A DNA stretch of 11,276 bases, taken from NCBI GenBank assembly GCA_946545035.1, contig CAMNND010000029.1:1-11276 (forward strand), read 5' to 3'. The position numbers and the translations under genes were made by a program. Each line of letters starts with the position of its first letter. The stretch's first letter is position 1. Shown piece after piece: positions 1 to 6,649 of the stretch. Under the pieces are notes generated by a model that saw nothing but the letters and a program-made list of their open reading frames with translations, was not told the DNA's origin and searched no databases. Origin of the DNA: an uncultured Clostridium sp. (lineage in GTDB: Bacteria; Bacillota; Clostridia; TANB77; CAG-508).

Positions 1-362
1 ACTAATTGCTCCATTTTTGTTATCAATGCAGTTTCTTTAATCGAAACTGTAATCAGATACTCGTCTCTTACAAAAATCAAACCCACTGGCATTGTTGTAT
101 ACACAACACTTCCATTCTCCTCTTCTGATATTGGCACATCGATTATGAACAGAATTGTTCCATCGTCTTCTATGTCGATTCTGGCTTTTTCTTCAGCGTC
201 TAATGAGTATTGTATAAAATCCGGTTCTATAGATACCGCTTCACATATAAGATCTATCTCATCTTTAGTTGGATTAATCATATTAATCCAATTACCCTTT
301 TGAAATATTTTTGTTTCTGAGGTTACATTTGTATCTATATCTGTATTGTACATCTTTACCAT
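1..362 (-). CDS. CorA-family magnesium transporter, N-terminal part (cut by window edge)
   Basis: I translated this frame by hand from the ATG at 362-360. About 120 codons are open to the window edge without a stop. The product begins MVKMYNTDID and contains the pattern WINMINPTKDEID, then DFIQYSLDAEEKARI, then a hydrophobic strand with IDVPI and a YTTMPVGLIF / YLITVS stretch. This order (WxNxxNP, helix with LDxEExxRI, then beta strands) is that of the cytoplasmic N-terminal domain of CorA-like divalent cation channels. The C-terminal transmembrane helices and the GxN motif that would prove transport lie outside the window. The ATG at 362 is preferred because a GGGAG Shine-Dalgarno site (376-372) sits 9 nt upstream; a second in-frame ATG at 353 is possible. 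It is the last visible gene of the recJ-rel operon, 20 bp after the hydrolase gene. Mg2+ specificity is inferred. Confidence 0.8.
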   Translation of the reverse strand, partial: MVKMYNTDIDTNVTSETKIFQKGNWINMINPTKDEIDLICEAVSIEPDFIQYSLDAEEKARIDIEDDGTILFIIDVPISEEENGSVVYTTMPVGLIFVRDEYLITVSIKETALITKMEQL

Positions 363-382
363 ATGTACTATCTCCCTTCCAT

Positions 383-1030
383 TTAATCAATTCTTGGGCT
401 AAGCTCTTCATATATTGGCTTTTCTTCTCTAATCATTGTTGACTTACCATGCCCCGGATAAACAATTGTATCATCTGGAAGCTTTAACAATTTATTCATA
501 ATTGAATCCATGATTTCTTCTAAACTACCTGTTGGTAAATCTGTTCGTCCCCATGTTCCTCTAAACATAGCATCGCCAGTAAAAACCATCTTTTCTTCTT
601 CGCAGTATAAACTACTACCGCCTTTTGTATGTCCTGGTGTGTGAATTACATCAAACTCAATTTTGCCAACATGAATTTTATCATGTTCATCAATTCTCAT
701 CACATCATCAATGCGCATTTCCTCTAGCCCTATATATGTTGAAAGATTCACTGTATCATCGCTTAATGATTCATAATCATCCCTATGAATTAATACTCTA
801 GCTCCTGTCCTAAATCTTAAATCATTTACTCCATACGCATGATCCGCGTGACAATGCGTCAAAAATATATATTTCAATTTAGCTTCTAAGGTATTTATCA
901 TATCCATAATCTTATCAACTTCACCGCCTGGATCAATTACTAAAGCTTCTTTAGAATCCTCATCTTGAACAATATAGCAGTTCGTTGGTTGTCCCTCTAA
1001 TACCGAAACTTTTATTCTCTTTAGTATCAT
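383..1030 (-). CDS. MBL-fold metallo-hydrolase, glyoxalase II-like (YqgX-type)
   Basis: This is a 215-residue metallo-beta-lactamase-fold hydrolase, a usual length for the short bacterial glyoxalase-II-like group. The zinc ligands are visible: THCHADH at residues 58-64 (HxHxDH), His134 in TPGHT, Asp153 in TGDAMF and His194 in PGHGKST. The FRGTWGRTDLPTGS segment (about 156-169) is typical of the YqgX/GloB-like branch. The expected reaction is hydrolysis of a thioester such as an S-acyl glutathione- or bacillithiol-type adduct, but substrates differ widely in this family and the true one cannot be read from sequence. There is no signal peptide, so it should be cytoplasmic. The ATG at 1030 has an AAAGGA site about 10 nt upstream. 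It lies 32 bp after rel and 20 bp before the CorA gene, so it is probably co-transcribed with both. Confidence 0.88.
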   Translation of the reverse strand: MILKRIKVSVLEGQPTNCYIVQDEDSKEALVIDPGGEVDKIMDMINTLEAKLKYIFLTHCHADHAYGVNDLRFRTGARVLIHRDDYESLSDDTVNLSTYIGLEEMRIDDVMRIDEHDKIHVGKIEFDVIHTPGHTKGGSSLYCEEEKMVFTGDAMFRGTWGRTDLPTGSLEEIMDSIMNKLLKLPDDTIVYPGHGKSTMIREEKPIYEELSPRID

Positions 1031-1062
1031 TTATGATATATCCTTTCATTTATATCTTTTGT

Positions 1063-3255
1063 TTACTTCTTACGAGTCACCTCGTATACACTATCGACTT
1101 TTCTAAGTGCTTTTACTACTGTATTTAAAACATTTAAATTTTCAACTTCAATTGTAAGATTTGTCTCTGCTGTTTTGTCTTTTAATGCTTTTGAATCAAC
1201 TGCAATCAGACTACATTTGGTTGAAGATATTACTTTAATGATATCAGCAAGTAATCCGTTTCTATCATTTGCCATAACCTGAATTTCAACTTTATATACT
1301 GATTGATCTTGATTACTCCAAAATACATCTATAATTCTATCTTCTTGAGATACCAAATCATTTACATTTATACAGTCTTTTCTATGAATTGAAACTCCTC
1401 TTCCCCTTGTTATAAATCCTATAATTTCATCACCTGGAACTGGATTACAGCATTTAGAAAATCTAACTAAACAGTTATCAATTCCCTTTACAATTATACC
1501 ATTATTCGATGTTCTTGACTTATTATTTTTTTCCGTAACAAGCTCTTCTATTTTTTGTTCAATTTGTTCATCTTCGTTATCTTTTCTATATGCTTCCAAT
1601 ATTTTGGCGACAATTCTAGATGAAGAAATTGCACCAAATCCAACAGCTGAATACATATCCTCTACTGTTGCGAATTTATATCTATCAAGAGCAACTTGTA
1701 CATACTCTTTTTTAAATAAAGTCGTGTAACTCATTCCAATGCTCTTAATTTCTTTTTCTATTAAATCTTTACCTTTAAGAATGTTATCTTCACGCTCTGT
1801 TTTCTTAAACCACTGTTGAATTTTATTTCTTGCAGAACTGCTCTTAACAAACTTAAGCCAATCTCTACTTGGCCCCTTTGCTTGATCCGATGTAATAATT
1901 TCAACTATATCACCATTGTTAAGTTTTGTAACAATTGGCATCATTTTATTATTGATTTTACACCCAGTCATATGATGACCAATTTCAGCATGTACACTAT
2001 ATGCAAAATCTATTGGGGTTGCACCACTTGGTAAAACTTTTATTTGGCCCATTGGTGTAAATACATAGACCTCATCTTCAAAAAGCTCTGTTTTTAATGT
2101 TCTTAAGAATTGGTCTGGATCTTGCATTTCTTTTTGCCATTCTAAAGACTCTCTAAGCCATGCAAGCTTATCATCTTGAACAATAACATTAGACTTTTTA
2201 TTTTTATTTGCCTCTTTATATGCCCAGTGTGCTGCGATACCATACTCAGCAATTCTATGCATATCCCATGTACGTATCTGCACCTCAAAAGGTGTTCCCT
2301 TTGGTCCAAGAAGCGTAGTATGAAGTGATTGATACATATTAGGCTTTGGAAGTGAAATATAATCTTTAAAACGTCCTGGCATTGGTGTATATAGTTCATG
2401 CACAACACCAAGAGCTGCATAGCAATCCTTAACTGAATTAACAAGTATTCTTAGTGCAAATAAATCATATATTTGATCAAGTGTTTTACCATCTCTTTGC
2501 ATTTTTCTATATATACTGTATAAGTGTTTTGCTCTACCCGTTATCTCAGCATCAATTTTTTGTTTCTTAAGCTCATCATTTATTTGCTTTACAACAACAT
2601 CAATAAATTGTAAACGTTCATCTCTTTTTTTATCAATTCCATCTACAATTTCTTTAAATTCTTCTGGATGAAGATACTTAAAAGATAAATCTTCAAGCTC
2701 CCATTTTAAAGAATAAATTCCGAGTCTATTAGCAAGTGGTGCATATAAATCTGCAGTTTCTTTTGAAATAGCAATTTGCCTATCTCTAGATAAAAATTTT
2801 AAGGTTCTCATGTTGTGTAATCTATCAGCAAGTTTAATTAGAATAACTCTAATATCTTTACCCATAGCTAAAAACATTTTTCTATAATTTTCTACTTGCT
2901 CTTCCTCGGCACTAGTGTATTTTAAATTACCAAGTTTCGTAACACCATCTACCATCTCAGCAATTTCTTTAGAAAATTCTTTTTCTATATCTTTTATAGA
3001 TACATCTGTATCTTCTGCTATATCATGTAATAGTGCTGCACATATTGTGCTATCATCCATTCCAAGGGTTGCCAAAATATATGCTACCTGTAATGGATGA
3101 ATGATATATGGTTCACCAGATTTTCTAAGCTGATTACCATGCTTAGCTTTAGCAAACTCATAAGTTCTTCTTATGAGTTTGCTATCTGTTTTTTTATAAT
3201 TTTTCTTCATCAACTCGATGATATCATCTATTGTCTCGTTCTTAACTTCAGACAT
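1063..3255 (-). CDS. relA: Bifunctional (p)ppGpp synthetase/hydrolase, Rel (RSH) family
   Basis: This is a full-length 730-residue long RSH enzyme, which makes (p)ppGpp from GTP/GDP and ATP and also hydrolyses it. The order is an HD hydrolase domain (about 20-200), synthetase (about 230-350), TGS (about 393-455), helical region, zinc-finger/CC segment with C605, C612-C613 area residues in the SKCCNPVPGDE pattern, and ACT (about 655-730). Hydrolase residues are intact: R44, H53, H77-D78, E81-D82 and D144 in KLADRLHN. The synthetase carries GRAKHLYSI (R241, K243), D264, RFKD at 295-298, YQSLHT and EVQIRT. RFKD, rather than the ExDD of synthetase-only RelA, marks a bifunctional enzyme. The ATG at 3255 follows an AGGAGG site that overlaps the recJ stop codon, which suggests translational coupling. 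It should be a cytoplasmic, ribosome-associated starvation-response regulator. Also called rel or rsh. Confidence 0.97.
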   Translation of the reverse strand: MSEVKNETIDDIIELMKKNYKKTDSKLIRRTYEFAKAKHGNQLRKSGEPYIIHPLQVAYILATLGMDDSTICAALLHDIAEDTDVSIKDIEKEFSKEIAEMVDGVTKLGNLKYTSAEEEQVENYRKMFLAMGKDIRVILIKLADRLHNMRTLKFLSRDRQIAISKETADLYAPLANRLGIYSLKWELEDLSFKYLHPEEFKEIVDGIDKKRDERLQFIDVVVKQINDELKKQKIDAEITGRAKHLYSIYRKMQRDGKTLDQIYDLFALRILVNSVKDCYAALGVVHELYTPMPGRFKDYISLPKPNMYQSLHTTLLGPKGTPFEVQIRTWDMHRIAEYGIAAHWAYKEANKNKKSNVIVQDDKLAWLRESLEWQKEMQDPDQFLRTLKTELFEDEVYVFTPMGQIKVLPSGATPIDFAYSVHAEIGHHMTGCKINNKMMPIVTKLNNGDIVEIITSDQAKGPSRDWLKFVKSSSARNKIQQWFKKTEREDNILKGKDLIEKEIKSIGMSYTTLFKKEYVQVALDRYKFATVEDMYSAVGFGAISSSRIVAKILEAYRKDNEDEQIEQKIEELVTEKNNKSRTSNNGIIVKGIDNCLVRFSKCCNPVPGDEIIGFITRGRGVSIHRKDCINVNDLVSQEDRIIDVFWSNQDQSVYKVEIQVMANDRNGLLADIIKVISSTKCSLIAVDSKALKDKTAETNLTIEVENLNVLNTVVKALRKVDSVYEVTRKK

Positions 3256-3265
3256 AAGGGCATCG

Positions 3266-3272
3266 CCTCCTA
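3266..3272 (-). promoter_or_regulatory. Fused recJ stop / rel Shine-Dalgarno site
   Basis: On the minus strand this reads TAGGAGG. The TAG stop of recJ (3272-3270) shares its last two bases with the AGGAGG ribosome-binding site of rel, which lies 10 nt before the rel ATG. A ribosome ending recJ would sit on the rel start region, so the two are probably translationally coupled. This site also fixes the rel start. Confidence 0.7.
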
Positions 3273-4949
3273 GTATGATTTTCTAATATCTTTAAGATTA
3301 ATTTGTACGGATTCTCTTCCATTAAACTTATTAATCTCAAGAGAACCAACAACATCAATTCTATCTCCTAATAAATAGTCATCTGCAAGATTTCCCATAT
3401 TAAATCCAATTGCATCAATAACAATATTTTTATCTCTCAAAGTTAGTTTAATGTGCTTTCCTTCAGATAATGCTCTTATTGAATCAATTTTTAAATTTTT
3501 ATAAATAAATATAGGCATCTTGTTTGCCTCGCCAAAAGGCTCCAACATTTTAAGTTCATTAACAGTTTCAATCTTAATATCATTATCATTTATTTCTTTG
3601 TCAATTTTTATAATTGGGACCAAATCCTCAATATGAGCATTTTTAACATATTGTTCTACATCTTTTTTGAAAGCTTCAAATTCACTTTCTTTCACAGAAA
3701 TTCCAATTGCCATTGAGTGTCCGCCAAATCTTTCAATATGATCTTGGCATTTTCCTAAAGCTTCGTGTAAATCAAATCCATGTATACTTCTACCAGATCC
3801 CTTACCTTCACCATCTTCAAAACCAATTAAAATACTTGGCTTATAGTACATTTCTGTTACCTTAGAAGAAACAATTCCAATTACACCATGATGCCAATCT
3901 TTATGACCAAGAATAATACAAGAATTATTCTTTTCTCCATTTTCAATCATTTCAATTGACTCATTATATATCTTTACTTCTTTTTGTTGTCTCTCTGCAT
4001 TATATTTATTTAACTTTCTTGCAATTTCTTGAGCTTCTACAATATTTTCTGTAAAGAAAAGTTTTAGTGCTTCTTGTTCGTACCCAAGTCTCCCACACGC
4101 ATTAATTCGTGGTGCAATTCCAAATGATATGAGTGATGAATCCACATTTTTTGCACCAATTGAATCTATTAATGCTCTTAATCCAATATTCTTAGTTACT
4201 GCAACAAGTTTAAGTCCAAGCTTAGAAATAACTCTGTTTTCATCAACTAATGGAACAATATCAGAAATTGTTCCAACACAAACTAAATCTAAATATTTTA
4301 AATACTCTTTTTCATCTAAGTTATATTTCTTAGATATAGCTTGAGCAACTTTAAAACAAACACCAACACCAGCCAGCTGATTATATGGGTATTTGTTATC
4401 TTTTCTCTTAGCATCAACAACAGCTAAAGCCTTTGGTAATGTTTCAGCAGGTTCGTGATGATCTGTTACAATTGTTTCTATTCCTAAACTATTTGCGTAT
4501 TCAATTTCATCAATACAAGAAATACCACAATCAACCGTAATCATCAATGTGTATCCTTGCTTAACAATATTTTCAATTGCGTTTTTATTAAGACCGTATC
4601 CTTCATCCAATCTATTTGGAATATAACTTCCAACATCTAACCCGCGATCTTTTAAGAAGCTCTTAAGTACTGTTATACTTGTTATACCATCAACATCGTA
4701 ATCACCATATATAATAACCTTTTCTTTGCTTTCTATTGCTTTAATTATTCTATCAACGGCAATCTCCATATCCGGCATTAAAAATGGATCATAAAAATCA
4801 TTTCTTGTTGGATTTAAAAATACATCTACACTGCTTGTTAAGTTTTTATTAGAAATAACTGTTGCAACAAGTTTGCTAACATTATACTTGGTCATTATTT
4901 CTTTAACTTCGGCATCATTTACATTACAATATTCCCATTTTTTCTTCAT
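3270..4949 (-). CDS. recJ: Single-stranded-DNA-specific 5'-3' exonuclease RecJ
   Basis: RecJ degrades single-stranded DNA 5' to 3' in recombination (RecF pathway), base-excision and mismatch repair. The 559-residue product has the DHH phosphoesterase motifs in order: DYDVDG (83-88), TVDCG with Asp140, TDHHEP (162-167, the DHH motif), GVGV (194-197), a GTISDIVPL segment with Asp230, and RINACGRLG (281-289). The DHHA1 part follows with GSGRS and FGGHSMAIG (408-416), then an OB-fold region from about 440 that includes LEPFGEANKMP. The length matches the short E. coli-like form; the extra C-terminal domain of Bacillus-type RecJ (near 780 residues) is missing. The ATG at 4949 has AGGAG (4960-4956) 6 nt upstream. 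It is the first gene of the operon, 14 bp before rel; apt, common between recJ and rel in Firmicutes, is not here. Confidence 0.96.
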   Translation of the reverse strand: MKKKWEYCNVNDAEVKEIMTKYNVSKLVATVISNKNLTSSVDVFLNPTRNDFYDPFLMPDMEIAVDRIIKAIESKEKVIIYGDYDVDGITSITVLKSFLKDRGLDVGSYIPNRLDEGYGLNKNAIENIVKQGYTLMITVDCGISCIDEIEYANSLGIETIVTDHHEPAETLPKALAVVDAKRKDNKYPYNQLAGVGVCFKVAQAISKKYNLDEKEYLKYLDLVCVGTISDIVPLVDENRVISKLGLKLVAVTKNIGLRALIDSIGAKNVDSSLISFGIAPRINACGRLGYEQEALKLFFTENIVEAQEIARKLNKYNAERQQKEVKIYNESIEMIENGEKNNSCIILGHKDWHHGVIGIVSSKVTEMYYKPSILIGFEDGEGKGSGRSIHGFDLHEALGKCQDHIERFGGHSMAIGISVKESEFEAFKKDVEQYVKNAHIEDLVPIIKIDKEINDNDIKIETVNELKMLEPFGEANKMPIFIYKNLKIDSIRALSEGKHIKLTLRDKNIVIDAIGFNMGNLADDYLLGDRIDVVGSLEINKFNGRESVQINLKDIRKSY

Positions 4950-4983
4950 CCTTTTCTCCTCATAATCTACAAATTTTCTACAT

Positions 4984-5032
4984 TGTATAACATTTTACGC
5001 AATTTTAAAAGAGTTTGCCTAGTAAAATTCAA
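4984..5032 (-). promoter_or_regulatory. Candidate promoter(s) for the recJ-rel operon
   Basis: The gap between recJ and the next terminator has two weak options on the minus strand. One is TTGAAT (5032-5027), a 17-nt spacer and TTTAAA (5009-5004). The other is an extended -10, TGTTATACA (4992-4984), with no clear -35. Either gives a short leader ahead of the recJ site. Both are pattern matches in AT-rich DNA, so this is tentative. Nothing else was seen in 4950-5049. Confidence 0.3.
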
Positions 5033-5049
5033 ATTTTTAAAATTTGCTT

Positions 5050-5100
5050 AAAAAGGATAGTTATATTCAACGTAATATTTGTTAAATATAACTATCCTTT
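5050..5100 (-). terminator. Rho-independent terminator of the transglutaminase-like gene
   Basis: This is a perfect 16-bp inverted repeat, 5052-5067 with 5085-5100 (minus strand starts AAAGGATAGTTATATT), around a 17-nt loop. On the minus strand the stem ends in a run of five T. It begins 6 nt after the stop codon of the 5107-6156 gene and separates it from recJ. The plus-strand side has no T run, so it is taken as one-directional. The stem is AT-rich and the T run short, so some read-through into recJ is possible. Confidence 0.75.
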
Positions 5101-5106
5101 AACTAG

Positions 5107-6156
5107 TTAGTCTGTTTCTATATTTAAATTTTCTTCATCTCTTGCTGCGTTATTTCTTTGTTGTTCCTTTTCAGCATTTCTTATATCATCTACTGTGATT
5201 CTTCCCTCAAGAGCATTTTTAACTAATGACCTAATCGTAGGCTCTGTTTTAGAGATTTCATTCATTAATTCAGAAAAATTCTCAGCACTGTAATTTTTAC
5301 CACTTATAATACTTTCTAATTTTCTTCCATCGATTTCTGTTATAGTCCTTGTCTTTTGCATTGTAAACATTTTATCTAAATCTGTATATAGCCAATCTTC
5401 ACTTGTTTGCTCTTTAGGAATTCCTTTAAATCCATCTCTAATAAAAACTGCTCTTGTTAAATCAACAGATTTATATTCACCTCCAACTTTAACGATAACC
5501 CAAGCATGTCCAAGCTCACTTGTACCTCCAATATTGTGAGCCTCGAATCCTAGCTCTTTGAATAAATCAACTAAGTAATTAGTATAATCTTCGCAAACAC
5601 CGCTCTTAATTAGTCCATTATCGTATTCTGGCGGAAAATAATCTTTTGGTTTTAATATAAAATCAATAAGTACCTTAGAAATATCATTATTACACTCAAT
5701 ATCCATATCATTATATTTTATTGTTGATTTTTCCCTTAAGCATTTTTCGATTTGATTCATAACAGAATCTACACTTTTAGAAACAATTATTTCGTTATTA
5801 ATGTGAGATTTAATTACATCTGTTACGTAACTTCTAAGCTCTTCAACAAATTTATTATAATCATCGCTATTTTTATCTCTTATATCTAAAATATCCTCAT
5901 GTATCTTAGATTCACCTTCAACGGCTGATTGTGTTATTGAAAACTCTGAATCACCATCTATTCTTGTTTTATTAATACTTAAACCATACATACTTGATAC
6001 TTTAGAAATAGAACCTTCTGCGTACCCTTTTGCAAATAAATATGCATAGTTGTACTGTATATTTTCCAAGAAGTAATTCATTATGAACTTAATTTGCTCC
6101 TCTTTTTCTTCTATTTGACTTGCTTGAGCTACTAATTCTTCTTTACTACTTATCAC
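5107..6156 (-). CDS. Transglutaminase-like superfamily protein, cytoplasmic
   Basis: This 349-residue protein carries a transglutaminase/papain-like core. The catalytic Cys188 is in SGVCEDYTNYL, His217 in ELGHAWVIV and Asp232 in KSVDLTRAVF, in the expected order and spacing for the Cys-His-Asp triad. In prokaryotes this fold includes proteases and amidases as well as cross-linking enzymes, so the reaction is not known. The N-terminus (about 20-48) has a helix and an NIQYNYAYLFAKGYAEG segment resembling the helix before the catalytic Cys, but about 135 residues of mostly helical, charged sequence separate it from Cys188. The C-terminal 60 residues are helical and polar, ending in an Asn/Glu-rich tail. 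No signal peptide or membrane segment is seen. The start is GTG at 6156, chosen because a strong TAGGAGG site lies 7 nt upstream. It appears to be a single-gene unit with its own promoter and terminator. Confidence 0.85.
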   Translation of the reverse strand: MISSKEELVAQASQIEEKEEQIKFIMNYFLENIQYNYAYLFAKGYAEGSISKVSSMYGLSINKTRIDGDSEFSITQSAVEGESKIHEDILDIRDKNSDDYNKFVEELRSYVTDVIKSHINNEIIVSKSVDSVMNQIEKCLREKSTIKYNDMDIECNNDISKVLIDFILKPKDYFPPEYDNGLIKSGVCEDYTNYLVDLFKELGFEAHNIGGTSELGHAWVIVKVGGEYKSVDLTRAVFIRDGFKGIPKEQTSEDWLYTDLDKMFTMQKTRTITEIDGRKLESIISGKNYSAENFSELMNEISKTEPTIRSLVKNALEGRITVDDIRNAEKEQQRNNAARDEENLNIETD

Positions 6157-6198
6157 AAATTTTCCTCCTAAATACTAATTTTGATTCTAACCTTGATT

Positions 6199-6227
6199 TT
6201 TATAATAAAAAAAGAAGCATTTATCAA
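6199..6227 (-). promoter_or_regulatory. Sigma-A-like promoter of the transglutaminase-like gene, overlapping a terminator
   Basis: On the minus strand TTGATA (6227-6222), an exact 17-nt spacer and TATAAA (6204-6199) form a good vegetative promoter. The start point would be near 6192, giving a leader of about 36 nt with an AGGAGG site before the GTG start. The -35 lies in the downstream arm of the hairpin that ends the ylbF transcript, and the spacer contains its T run. Confidence 0.5.
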
Positions 6228-6254
6228 TAATATTTTTTATTGACATGCTCCTTT
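6207..6254 (-). terminator. Rho-independent terminator of the glycosyltransferase-ylbF operon
   Basis: The hairpin pairs 6211-6220 with 6245-6254 (one mismatch) and 6224-6230 with 6237-6243, with a small internal loop and a 6-nt apical loop. On the minus strand it is followed by seven T (6213-6207). It lies 35 nt after the ylbF stop codon and has the classic form of an intrinsic terminator. Confidence 0.8.
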
Positions 6255-6289
6255 CATAATTTTTATCATCATTTGTATCTCTACATACT

Positions 6290-6634
6290 TTATTTATTTG
6301 CAAATATTTCTGACATTGATTCAGCAATAATTTTATTTACATCTGCTACCATTACATTAAAGTTTACTTCTAAATCAAAGTATTCTTTTATGTCTTTATT
6401 CTCAACAAGAATTGTATATAATTCCTGCAATTTTCGCATTTTTTCTGGATCTGTACTTCCTTTTTCCATTGATAGAACTTGAACATCGTATCTAATTTTT
6501 TCAAATTCTTCTATCTTAGCTTTAAATTCCGGATTGGCAAGTACTACTTTTCTTGCTTCTCTATATCTTAGAAACTCTTCTGAATTTCTTATCTCTTCTG
6601 CTAATTTGTTTGCAGCATCATATACCTTGCTCAC
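6290..6634 (-). CDS. YlbF/YmcA family protein (Com_YlbF, formerly DUF964)
   Basis: This is a small, all-helical, highly charged 114-residue protein. The arrangement matches the YlbF/YmcA family: an N-terminal helix with AANKLAEEIRNSEEFLRYREA, the pattern ANPEFKAKIEEFEKIR around 33-48, then a long second half with LYTILVENKDIKEYFDLEVNFN. In Bacillus subtilis, YlbF and YmcA join YaaT in a complex that modulates RNase Y and affects competence, biofilm and sporulation. Whether this paralogue has that role is not shown by the sequence. The start is GTG at 6634, supported by an AGGAGG site 8 nt upstream that overlaps the stop codon of the glycosyltransferase gene. It lies 12 bp downstream of that gene and is followed by a strong terminator, so it appears to belong to a two-gene operon. 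Confidence 0.87.
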   Translation of the reverse strand: MSKVYDAANKLAEEIRNSEEFLRYREARKVVLANPEFKAKIEEFEKIRYDVQVLSMEKGSTDPEKMRKLQELYTILVENKDIKEYFDLEVNFNVMVADVNKIIAESMSEIFANK

Positions 6635-6642
6635 TAATAAAA

Positions 6643-6649
6643 CCTCCTA
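6643..6649 (-). promoter_or_regulatory. Fused glycosyltransferase stop / ylbF Shine-Dalgarno site
   Basis: The minus strand reads TAGGAGG: the TAG stop of the glycosyltransferase gene (6649-6647) shares bases with the AGGAGG site that serves the ylbF GTG start 8 nt on. It has the same layout as the recJ-rel junction and suggests translational coupling. Confidence 0.7.

Noticed and set aside
2142..2444. 100-codon open frame on the minus strand in a second frame inside rel
   Set aside because: It lies within the conserved synthetase region of rel, has no recognisable motif and is explained by the low stop density of that frame.
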